NCBI GenBank assembly: GCA_030068145.1
Contig: JAPJBO010000529.1
Span: 1-64,000, forward strand
Source: Diplonema papillatum
Lineage: Eukaryota; Euglenozoa; Diplonemea; Diplonemida; Diplonemidae
Direction of reading: 5' to 3'
Length of the DNA: 64,000 bases
A program made the position numbers and the translations under genes. Below, piece by piece: positions 11,116 to 21,000 of the stretch (position 1 is the stretch's first letter; each line of letters starts with the position of its first letter). Below the pieces are notes generated by a model. It did not search any database and had not been told where the DNA came from. It was given only the letters and a program-made list of their open reading frames with translations.

Positions 11116-12954
11116 CTTGCCCGCCGCTTACGCACCCCCCGCGCCGAAGCGATCCCAAACCCAACGCACGGTCAGAGAACGCACGACCGACCCTCTTCCC
11201 CCTTCTACTTGGGGTGACAGATTTGCTCTGTACGCGCCGCCTTTTCGTTTTTAGTGCAGTGTTTTCTGCCCTTGGCTTCTTCTTTCTCGTTGTGTTGCCG
11301 ACAATCAACCGGGGTTGATGTACAGTCTGGTGTCTTTCGACGTGTCTTGTTTTCCTTCCGTTTTTTTTTGCTTGACCTGTCGTTTTGTTGTGTTGGGCCA
11401 CCGATGCCTGGCGATCTTTCCCGTCGTTGAGGTAAGGCTCGGCGGGGAAGAGAATGTGAAAACGGACGTGGGGGTAGGCAAGCGGTGCTGGATGCCCGAA
11501 GTATTCGGCGCCGTCCCTTTCGAAGCGAGAAAGTGGACTCGGCTCGAAGATAAGTCGTAGAGAGCGTCGCGCACGGTTGGCGCGTCTATTTTGCGAAGGT
11601 TGCCGCCTCGGCCGCCCCGCCGCAGCTGGTTGACTAGTCTGAGATACTATATTTCCATTCCCATCCTGGACGAAGAATACTACGGCAGTCCGCAAGCAGT
11701 CGCGCAGTAGAAGCCAGGACGATCCGAAGAGGTCCAGAAGTCTCAAAGTGAGAGGAGCAATGACCCTGGCACGCTCCAACTCGTTGCCGCTCATCAGTTT
11801 TCAGGCGTCGGAGTTCTTTTGCGGATTTCCATCATCCATCCGTTCGCCATCGGGCCTCTCCGGGTGATGCTCCGCCTTAGCAGAGCGGTGTCACTGACTA
11901 GTCCCGGCCCAGCAGTAGGTGAGGCTAGCTTTTGTTCAGTGCTTCCTCTTCGGGTGATGCGCGCAGGCCCATTGGGTATGAGAGCCATCGGGGGGGCAAT
12001 TGTCGGTTGGTCTCCCCTCCCGCTTCCCGCCTGCTGCAGCTTTTTCCAGGACACAAACGCGGTTTCCAACGCGGCAAAAGTGAGGAGCAAAAGAAGGCAA
12101 GGAAGGCGCGTGCTTGTCACCTTTCGCCCACCATAAGCAGCGCGGGCATTGTGCTGGGGGCGTGCGTTGATGCAAGAGTCGGGTGCAGGATGGGGATAGC
12201 GAAACAAGTTGCCGGCTCTTTTGACCAGCCCTCTCTCCCCCCCCCAGCCAGGGGGTTGCTCCTTCCTGTGGAAGGTTCCCGGAAGTTGATTGGTCTCCGT
12301 TTATTATTCCAACTATTTCAACTTTGCTGGTGGTCGCTGGCGCTTAATCGTCGCTAGGCATCGACTGGCTCACGTGCACTTCGAGCGAGTGAGGCCTACC
12401 ATATGCTGAGAAGGGCAAAGGCTAGTCAGTACTGAAGATCATACTGACCCGTATCGAGCAAGGTTTCACCCGTGCTCTGCACGAGATTTCTGTTCCCGCT
12501 GAGCTGCGTTAATGTGACAGAGGTGCCGGCCCATTTTGCCTTTGGTAGGGCGACCCGTCGCGTCATCGCCTGGATCTCCGTGCTCGTTCCCGACTGTCAC
12601 TCCGGCTGCTCCCACTGTTGGAGGGACTTCTCGGGCGCTGTTTTGTGTGTTTCAGCGTTTTTTTTTTTTGTTGTTGGCTTGTCGTTTGTGTTTCCGACGA
12701 TCCCGAATGGGCGTACAGATTGGTGTCTTTCGACCTTTTGTGTGTTTGTGAAGTTCAGCTCTAGCATTTTTTAGTGTCCGATGATCCTACAGACTGACCA
12801 GAAACAGGTAGCCCGGGTAGGCTTGCTGGAACTGGCTGTTGATGCTGGCGATGCAATGCAACCGTGTGGCACAGCGAAAGTCGAGCCGCAGCGACTGCGT
12901 GCTACAATCGCACTCTTGCCAGCTTTTGACAACCGTGTTCTATGTCACGCAGCG
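11116..12954. other. Intergenic region between cyclase and SNW1
   Basis: This is mostly non-coding sequence upstream of the cyclase ATG. It includes a degenerate copy of the TTTCCGACGATCCCG repeat at about 11285-11345 and a fuller copy at 12600-12775. A minus-strand frame from about 11794 lacks third-position GC bias and was not accepted as a gene. Confidence 0.5.
12600..12775. repeat. Dispersed repeat, TTTCCGACGATCCCG family (copy 2)
   Basis: The segment starts in a T-rich tract followed by TTTCCGACGATCCCG, GTACAGATTGGTG and TTTCGACC. Related copies are at 8427, 11285 and 51745, with weaker ones near 50428 and 60440. It may be a SINE-like or MITE-like family. Confidence 0.5.
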
Positions 12955-14070
12955 GGGCGGTGGTTCTTTGAAGGCGTTGGCACGACTACCAGTGAACTCG
13001 CATGGTCAAGTCGCGACCTTCCGTCACAACGCAGGTCGGGGTTATTTCCCACAACAACTTTGGCGAGTATTGGGGGGGCAGAGTGATTTCTCTGAAGGCG
13101 TTGGCACGACTACCAGTGAACTCGCATGGTCAAGTCGTAATGGAATAGCCTTCATTCGAGTTTGTCGCTCTTTCTATCTGTTGAGTCGCGACCTTCCGTC
13201 ACAACGCAGGTCGGGGTTATTTCCCACAACAACTTTGGCGAGTATTGGGGGGGCAGAGTGATTTCTCTGAAGGCGTTGGCACGACTACCAGTGAACTCGC
13301 GTGGTCAAGTCGTAATGGAATAGCCTTCATCCGAGCTTGTTGCTGATGTTCGCGACCTTTCGTTACAACGAGGGTCGGGCGGAGTCCTACAAAAACGTTT
13401 GCGCGGATTGGCAACTGTGTGCTGGAATCGCTCCTTTGCCAGCTGCTCTGCATCGCGTTGCGGAGCAGGAATAAATTCTTTGAAGGCGTTGGCACGACTA
13501 CCAGTGAACTCGCGTGGTCAAGTCGTAATGGAATAGCCTTCATCTGAGCTCTTTCTATGCAAGGCTTGCCTTTATACAAGCATCTGAGCTTGTTGCTCTT
13601 TCTATGCAAGGATTGCCTTTATACAAGCCTGTTGACGCTCGCGACCCTTCGTCACAACGAACGTCGGGGTGATGGCACAGTGTGCTTTTTGGCCTTTGCG
13701 TTTTCGTGCTCTGTTGTGAAACAGAAATACTTCTCTGAAGGCGTTGGCACGACTACCAGGGATCTCGCATGGCCAAGTCGTAATGGAATAGCCTTCATCT
13801 GAGCTCTTTCTATGCAAGGCTTGCCTTTATACAAGCATCTGAGCTTGTTGCTCTTTCTATGCAAGGATTGCCTGCATACAAGCCTGTTGACGCTCGCGAC
13901 CCTTCGTCACAACGAAAGTCGGGGTGATGGCACAGTGTGCTTTTTGGCCTTTGCGTTTTCGTGCTCTGTTGTGAAACAGAAATATTTCTCTGAAGGCGTT
14001 GGCACGACTACCAGGGATCTCGCATGGCCAAGTCGTAATGGAATAGCCTTCATCCGCGCTTGCTGACATG
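12955..14070. repeat. Satellite array with GCGTTGGCACGACTACCAG units
   Basis: At least six copies of a unit containing GGCGTTGGCACGACTACCAG and GTCGTAATGGAATAGCC occur near 12973, 13093, 13272, 13484, 13738 and 13994. Spacing grows from about 120 bp to a regular 254-256 bp, as in higher-order repeats. The array ends just downstream of the SNW1 stop codon. Confidence 0.9.
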
Positions 14071-14080
14071 CACGCATTTG

Positions 14081-15751
14081 CTATTGCTTCTGATCTTGAT
14101 CGCTACGCTCTCTTCTTAGAGAAGCCGGGACGTTTCTGATGCAAACGACTTGTCCACTGGCCAAAGCGATGTTGGATACGGGGGAGAGTAGTTGAGTTGC
14201 AGCTCTTGACAGTTTCTCTCGTGAGAAAAACGAGGGTGGTACTTCCATCACGTTTCGCTCACGATTCAAGGGGGCTGGGCTTTCGGGCAGAATCTCGCCT
14301 GCCAGTCCCCTTATGTAGCGCACCGCTAGATGCGGCACCTGCTGTGAAAACATGAGAGAGGCCCACGACAAGACTGTCCACACCTTCTTCTGGCGGCGGT
14401 CGGCTGCGGTCTTCACGTCGTCGAGGATGGCGTCCATGTCGAAGGGATCCGCGTCGCGCGACGTCTCGAACTGCAGGGATTTGACGGGTTCCCCCCGGCC
14501 GGTCTGCCGCCGGTGCTCCTCGTCGAGCGCGTCTCGCGACGGGCGGAACTGCGACCGCTTCTTCTCCGACCCGCCGAGCAGCGGCTTGACGAAGGCCGAA
14601 TCGTCGTCTTCCAGCGGCGCGGTCTGCCCAGAGTCCTGGTTGAACAGCCGCTGGTCCAGAAAAGAGTCGTTCGACCGCGTCGGCTGGGCGAGGCCGAGGG
14701 CGATTTTTTCCGACACGTCGCGCTCGCCGCCTTCCCGCGCGTCGCCGCCGCGGCCGCCGCGGCCGGAGGCCCTTTTTTCGGCGATCCGCTGCTCGTGCTC
14801 CCACTTCCGCCGCCGCTCGTCGCGGATCTCGTTCCTCTTCCGCTCCTCCTGCTTCTCCTCCCACGTGCGGTCGGTGTCCGCGGTGTCGGCGACCAGGCGG
14901 TCCTTCTCCTCCCGCGCCTTCATCGCCGCCTTGCGGATTTCGCCTTCCTTCTTCTCCTTCTGCTTGAGGGCCACCTTCCGCGAGACTTGGATGCGTTTTT
15001 CGACCTCCTCCCGCGACTGCTTCTCGGCGATGTCGAGGGCCTGCGAGAACGACGCAAACCGGTCGCTGATCTCGAAGCTCATGAGCGACCGCCCGTCGGC
15101 TGCCATGCGCTTGTCCATGGGGATGATGTACCCCTTCGGATTCTTGTAGTCCGAGATCGACGGCGGGACCTTCGTGTCCTGCATGTCCTGGAGCGTGAGC
15201 TTCTTGGGCGGCGAGTGCAGCACCGGCGCCGGCGGCGACGGCGGACCGCCGGGCGCGTTGCGCACGCGGAACCGCGGCGGCTCGAGCGGGTCGCGCTGCA
15301 TCTCGACCATCTTGATCATCCGGTTCTTCACCGCAGGCGCCCCGGTCGCGGTGTCGCTGGGGGTGTACCGGAAGATCTTCGCCTCGGTGTCCTGCTTCTC
15401 GACGTGGCCCGGACGGTTCGCGTTGGTCTTCGCGTTAACCTTCGCCATGAGCATCTGCTGCGCCTTCGCGAGGGAATCGTCGAGCTCCTCGTCCGTCGGC
15501 CGCTGGAGGTCCTCCTCCGTGTAATCCTTCGGCAGCAAGTCGCTGTACTTGCTGTACACCGTGCGGCTGACGTCTCCGCCGACCCGGGCCACTGCGGTGT
15601 TCTGGATGACCCCTTTGCTGTCCGTCACGACCGCCAGCGCGTTGCTCTTCCGGTCCGGCCGCCCCATGTCCAGCGGAAACTGGGACCGGTGGATCTCTGG
15701 GAAGGCGCCCCCATCGCCGAAGTCGATGTTCAGCGCCTTCTTGTGCGCCAT
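14081..15751 (-). CDS. SNW1: SNW domain protein SNW1/SKIP (Prp45), spliceosome factor
   Basis: SNW1/SKIP/Prp45 is a scaffold of the active spliceosome and a transcription co-regulator in the nucleus. The family order is clear: DFGDGGAFPEIH near the N-terminus, QFPLDMGR, a YSKYSDLLPKD block, RMIKMVEMQRDPLEPPRF, GPPSPPAPVLHSPPKKLT, KNPKGYIIPMDKRMAADGR, a long charged coil, IALGLAQPT, and DQRLFNQDSG. The ATG at 15751 (MAHKKALN) is chosen because the open frame above it has only a GTG. The short N-terminal lead is smaller than in animals. The family's name-giving Ser-Asn-Trp is replaced by Ser-Asp-Tyr. After QKK (about 14376) there is a GTGTGG donor, so the last roughly 95 codons may be intron or alternative sequence rather than the true C-terminus. 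Confidence 0.92.
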   Translation of the reverse strand: MAHKKALNIDFGDGGAFPEIHRSQFPLDMGRPDRKSNALAVVTDSKGVIQNTAVARVGGDVSRTVYSKYSDLLPKDYTEEDLQRPTDEELDDSLAKAQQMLMAKVNAKTNANRPGHVEKQDTEAKIFRYTPSDTATGAPAVKNRMIKMVEMQRDPLEPPRFRVRNAPGGPPSPPAPVLHSPPKKLTLQDMQDTKVPPSISDYKNPKGYIIPMDKRMAADGRSLMSFEISDRFASFSQALDIAEKQSREEVEKRIQVSRKVALKQKEKKEGEIRKAAMKAREEKDRLVADTADTDRTWEEKQEERKRNEIRDERRRKWEHEQRIAEKRASGRGGRGGDAREGGERDVSEKIALGLAQPTRSNDSFLDQRLFNQDSGQTAPLEDDDSAFVKPLLGGSEKKRSQFRPSRDALDEEHRRQTGRGEPVKSLQFETSRDADPFDMDAILDDVKTAADRRQKKVWTVLSWASLMFSQQVPHLAVRYIRGLAGEILPESPAPLNRERNVMEVPPSFFSREKLSRAATQLLSPVSNIALASGQVVCIRNVPASLRRERSDQDQKQ

Positions 15752-16745
15752 CGTATCCTCCCTCTTCTCCACCGCCCCACGCACACACCCCCACCCGCCC
15801 CCCCGACGAAGGGCTGCGCCGCTGCGGCCTTTACGCGCTTCCTTCTTTTTCCGTGTTTGGGGAGGCCAGCGCGGGTCCTGAGATAGAGCGTTGGAGCGTT
15901 GGTGGGGTACTTGACGATCAGTTTGGTGTCCTCGCGGCCTTTGCGAGGGAAGGGGTTTTTTGGTGAACGCGCTTCCGGTAGGGGAAAAGAAGTAAGTGGG
16001 TATGCCAAAACCAGGTCACTCGCTCGCTCCGCGTGCTCACTCCACTCTTCCGTGTTTATTTGAGGTAGAAAGGGTCGGCTTTTGTGTGTTTTTGCAATTC
16101 GCGTGTCTCCCGGGGTGACTCAGGTAACGCAGTGTGCACAGTCCGTGTCTGCGTCACAGCAGATGGAACGCGTTTGTTGCGCCGCCGCGGGGGCGGTCTA
16201 CGAGTGGATGTCGCTGTGGCCTCCAGGCCGGACTCAGGTTGTGGTTGAGGCACAGCCCTGTAAGAACTCGGCACAAACCAGCCACAGCCCCGGTATGAGC
16301 ACGGCACAGCACCGGCAAATCTTGAATCTGATCACACCAGGCGGCTAGCAGTTTGCTGGAGTATCTTTCAGCTTCCATTGAACGAAGAGGGGAACACGTC
16401 AACAAAAAGAAACAGATGATTGCGCGTCTTTCGTCTGGAAGTGTAGCGAGAGGCCTCAGAAGGAATCCTGAGAGCGACGTTGGAAGACGCATAGCCATAG
16501 GGGAAGAAAAATACTCGAACCAGGGATCTCCCTACTCTGCATTCTTTCATATCCGGCGATTCAACCGAGTTTGTGACGTTGCTTGCTAGCTCGTCCGCAG
16601 GATTGGTTTCATTCTCACTGAAACAATGCTGTGGACGGCATTTGCGCCGGCAACTCCGAGATGGTGGAAATGCTATAGGAAGCACCGTACCACTACAGCA
16701 GGAAGGGGGGCACGATATACCCTCTGTTACCTTCATATCCATAGT

Positions 16746-16820
16746 CGTGCTGCTGGTACGATGCCGCCCGTCGCAGCGTCCTGCAGAGACGCTGCTACGG
16801 GCGGCATCCTACCAGCACGG
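16746..16820. other. Long imperfect hairpin (pre-miRNA-sized)
   Basis: Arms of about 31-34 nt pair with two mismatches and one 3-nt bulge around a loop of about 7 nt. Each arm contains GATGCCGCCCGT and GCAGCGTC or its complement. It could be a structured RNA or a small foldback element. Confidence 0.55.
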
Positions 16821-17438
16821 GGGGTCCGCTGGTTTCTTCGGTTGCGTGAACTGGAGAGGGGGCGGGGGATGAGGCACACACGAGAAACGGCCCTGTTCGG
16901 GGTTAAAAGAAAGGGTACAGACTGAAAAATAAACAAAACGAAGAAATGCGCCGAGGGCGCCTCATTCGGGGTGTGCATGCCGGCGCGACACCGAAAAAGC
17001 GAAAAAAAGACAGGGCGCTTCGTTTTGTTTGTGGGTGCCGGTTGACCAATGCCATTCGCTTTTGACCTGTTTTCATTTCAGGTTCGAGAATTCCGGCAAC
17101 TACCAACACCCGCTGTCTTGTCTACGTCATTTTTAGCCTTCACACTAAATTGTAAGGCAACCAGTGACTGAACGTGTCAACACGTTTCCGCAAGGCGGTT
17201 GTGGTGGGGGCTGTCAGCACTAGCAGCATGAAACTTTCAGGCGGGAGATCATAGGAATTCGGGCTCTTTTTTTTGTGGGCGGGATTTGTGGTTGGGGTTG
17301 ATGTTCTATAAACAAGGTTGCTTGTGCGTGGACTGGAATGTTCGGTACTTGCTTCTTTTTCCACGGACTGCCCCACCGCGGTTCGCTTGCTCTCTCGGGG
17401 AGCCGGCACGACTCACCTCGGCGGCGAAAAACGTTTGC

Positions 17439-17496
17439 TCGATACACACGATCGAACAGCCTCCCACCAAGGATTGGTCCGGGAGGCGTGTATCGA
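17439..17496. other. Three-tier hairpin with 11-nt bulge
   Basis: The outer stem is TCGATACAC/GTGTATCGA (9 bp), the middle stem GCCTCCC/GGGAGGC (7 bp) and the inner stem ACCAA/TTGGT (5 bp, GGA loop). An 11-nt bulge containing CGATCG lies on the 5' side. It may be a non-coding RNA element; the class is unknown. Confidence 0.5.
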
Positions 17497-17946
17497 GTGT
17501 GGGAAAGCGCGGTGCTCGAATGATCCCTCAAGAAGAACTGGATTTGGGAAGCGGGGTGTTTGCTGTGCTTGGAGTGCGCTGGTCCTACCTGCACCGTGTT
17601 TCGGTCCTTCTAACGGCGGACACATAAAGCCGGACTATGCATCAGCGAGGAAACTGAGTGTCTGCAGACAGGACAACCATTCGTAGCCCATCACAGTCAG
17701 GACCATCCATGCCGCGAGAGCAAATTCGTCTCGGGGGGCGCGATCAGCCATGATGGGTTGGTTGGAATGCAAATAATCGGTGGGCGATAATATCTGCATC
17801 GAGTGGAGTTGTTCGGGCGCTACCACCTGGTGGCCAACGCGTCTGCCTTTCACCAGCTTGTCCGCGCTGCTCTGTGCTTTCGCCGCGTCCCGGGTTCGCC
17901 CGAGAACGAGACAGCCGACGTCGAATGTGCGAAAGCCGGATAATCT

Positions 17947-18060
17947 GGCATCAATCAGCCGTGATGGCATCAATCAGCCGTGATGGCATCAATCAGCCGT
18001 GATGGCATCAATCAGCCGTGATGGCATCAATCAGCCGTGATGGCATCAATCAGCCGTGAT
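17947..18060. repeat. 19-bp tandem repeat, six copies, overlapping a stop codon
   Basis: The unit GGCATCAATCAGCCGTGAT is repeated six times in perfect register. The stop codon of the CCDC162-like gene (TGA at 18050-18052) lies inside the last unit, so the array has grown over the 3' end of the coding region. Confidence 0.95.
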
Positions 18061-21000
18061 GGGCGCGAGTCGGCGTGTTCGTCGAGGCCCTCGGCGGGTA
18101 CGGCTTCTCGGGCGAGGCTGCCAGTTCGTCGCCAGGGATCAGGGGGAGCGTGTTGACGCGCTGCGCGACCGAGGCTGCGGGCTGCGAGTTCTGTGGGGGT
18201 TGGTAACGGGGCGGAGCCGAGGTCGACGGGTGCGACAGGTTTTGCCCGCTGAGGTAGTCCTTGTAGACCTGCAAGTCCTTCAGCGCCTTCTGCAGCTCGC
18301 TCGCGCACTCGAAGTACTTCTTCTGCCACACCATGTCGTCGGTGACCACGCCCTGGTCGTCGCGCATCTGATCCAACTTCAGGAACGCCTTCATCTTCAA
18401 CCGCCGCTCCTTCTTCAGCTCCTCCCGGAGCTTCACCACCTCCCGCTCTGCCGCTGAGAGCCTCGAGCCCATCGTCGCCGAGTTCGACAGCCCAGCCGAC
18501 GCGGGCTTCCTGCCGCCCAGCGCACTGCCAGACCGGCCCGAAGGGCCGGCTGGGTCGGCGGAGCTGACGCGGGGAGGGGGCGCGTGCGCCTGCTCTCGGT
18601 CCTCCGCCTTTTCGAGGTTGCGCAGGAGGCGGTCGACGTCGAGCTTTTCGTACCGCTCGAGCTTCTTGGCCTTGTGGGTGAGGTCTTCGAGCTGCTTGGC
18701 GTGCGCGACCTTCCAGGCGACCAGGTGCTTCTTCTTTTTTTCCTGCAGGTCGAGGTCCCGGAGCAGGTGCTCGACCTCCATCTCCGACACGGTCAGGTTC
18801 TTCTGCGTCAGCCGCAGCTGCTGCTGGAGCTGGCCTTCGCGCTCTTCGACCTGCTCCTTGCCTTCCCAATACCGCTTCGAGGCCTCGTCGCGCTCCTTTT
18901 CGAGGCGGGTGATCGTTTTGCTGGCCTCGCTGTGCACGTTCGCGATGCGAACGTCGCTCCACAGCTTCAGCTTCGCGAGGGTGATTTGCAGCTCGGTGTT
19001 TCTTTCTTTGAGCTTGTTGACTTCCTCGTCGCCGATGGCTATCTTCAGCGCCTGCCGCTTCATGTGCAGCGGGGCGACGTCGCTCTTCCCGATGGACATC
19101 ATTGCGTGCCGCTTGATCTCCTCGAGGTTCACCTGGATCTCCCTGTACAGCTTCTTCCGGTGGTCGCCGAAGCGGCCGCGGAGGAGCTTGATCTCTTTCT
19201 GCAGCTCGGTCACGACCTCTTCGTACTCCGCCTTCACCGCGCCGCGGATCGACCGCTCGATGTTCGCGAGCCGCGAGCGCAGCGCCTCGTTCTGCCGGGC
19301 GAGCGTGTTCTTCTGGAAGACCAGGTCGTGCTTCTCGTCGCCGAGCTTCGACGCGACCCGCCGCGCGAGCGCCTTCGCGTCGACGTCCCGCAGCCGCTGC
19401 AGTTGCAGGATCTTCTGCTCGGCCCGGAACACCGCGAGCCGGTGCTGCTGGAGGACGAATTCGGACGTGCGCGCGATCGTGCGCACCTCGCCCGCGCCCC
19501 ACTCGCTGACCTTCCTCGCGACTTCGTCGATCGCGGCGCCGAGGACGGGGGCCGGGATGTGGTACGTGACGTAATCGACGCCCTCCTGCCGCGTGCTCGC
19601 CATCCGCGCCATGACCGTCACGTGGAAGTCGGCGAAAATGTCGTTCTTCGCCGAGGCGGGGCTGAGGCTGCCGGCGGCGGACCCCGCCGCCTCCGCCCCG
19701 AACGACGGCGTCGCCTGGAAAGCGGCCGCGCCGTCGTCGGCGGTACCCTCGAGCAGGGACACCACGCTGCCGTTGACCTGTTCGAGGACTTGCTTGACGT
19801 ACTCGGTGGTGAGGGAGAGGTGGTGCCGGTTGATCTCCTGCCGCAGGACCGTCACCTGCTTCCTGCGCAGCGCTGTTTCGGTCCTCCGCTTCTTGCCGTT
19901 CTGCCTCCTCGCCTGGTCGTCGCCGCCGTCGGTTCCCTCGTGCGCTTCGTTCTCATACTGCGCGCGCGCCTTGGACGAAATCATTTTGAGGAAGCTCTCG
20001 TCGCACACCAAGAAGTAATGCTCGCCTGCCACCGACAGCGCCGGCGACGCAACTTCGGCGCCCGGCGCTGCGAAGAACGTGTAGTTCAGGTTGTTGCGGT
20101 GGAAACTGGCCTGGTCGAGCTGCTGGAGCCCGGTGCAGTAGTACGTCTTGAGGACCTCCCGCTGCGTCGTCACCACCAGCGCCGCCGCCTGGGCTTTCAG
20201 CGCGCCCAGCCCGGGGTCATGAACCGGCATGTTGTCGAGGCCGCCGTCCATGACTTCCTCCACGAACTCCACGTCGCTCTTCACCTCCGACAAGAAGTGC
20301 GTCTGCGCGGCCAGCTCGGTCGCGACGTGCCGCCGGTCGTCTCCGGACAGCCCGACCAGGAATCCGTCCAGCCAAGCCACGGGCGACGCTTCCTCAGCAA
20401 GGCCCAGCAGGCCCGTCTTCCCCTCGTAGCTGTGGCCCTGCCGGGCAAACAAGCCCTCGCGCACCCCTGCCGGCGGCGCGAAGGCTGGGCAGAGGTTCTT
20501 GAGCAGCTCTTCGTAGTCGCGTTGCCCCTGCGGATTTTTTTTTAGCCTTGATTGTGGTTTAAATGTTGCTTTCAGGTCTCCGGTTGACTATTGAGGCCGG
20601 GTGTCGGTAGGGAAACGGAAATGGATGTTGCGTAGTATGTAGACATATTTGCACATTTTAACTACGGTCAAGTTTGACTTTATGGCTGATGAGACCGACA
20701 CCAAGAACAAATTCGCTAGTCTTGTTTTGTGTTTTCTTTATCACTGTCCCAGCGAAAAACTTTGTGACAAGCGCGAGAAGAGATACGAATTTTGAGCACA
20801 CCGATGGATCCAATCCCATGGCCCGCGCGGTCGTCAAGGTGGCCACTGTCGGGAGTCCGCATGGTAGGAATTCGATCCTGCACGAGGCGAACTCCATTTG
20901 CTTGATGGCACGGATGACGGTCGCGGCGGCCTTCTTGAATACCACCGACCGGCTGGTGCCCGCAGCCTGGTACGGCTGCTGCCCTGGAGCTTTGCCCTTG

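Larger units (their letters stand above)
15752..17946. other. Intergenic region with two strong hairpins
   Basis: I recognise no gene. Upstream of SNW1 the sequence is low-bias and frame-broken on both strands. Two extended hairpins (16746-16820 and 17439-17496) are the only structured elements seen. Confidence 0.5.

Noticed and set aside
11024..11794. 256-aa minus-strand frame beginning MSGNELERARV
   Set aside because: Its 3' half overlaps cyclase exon 1 in another frame and the 5' part lacks third-position GC bias or a recognisable motif.
16520..16560. tRNA-like T-loop text on the minus strand (TGGTTCGAGT), and similar TTCGA sites near 17081 and 31029
   Set aside because: No matching acceptor stem, D-arm or anticodon arm could be found around any of them.
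18584..20545. 653-aa plus-strand frame, and similar long plus frames at 14513-15886, 10129-11217, 22263-23414 and 24717-25655
   Set aside because: These are antisense shadows of GC-rich minus-strand coding exons (Leu/Arg/Val-rich, no family match).
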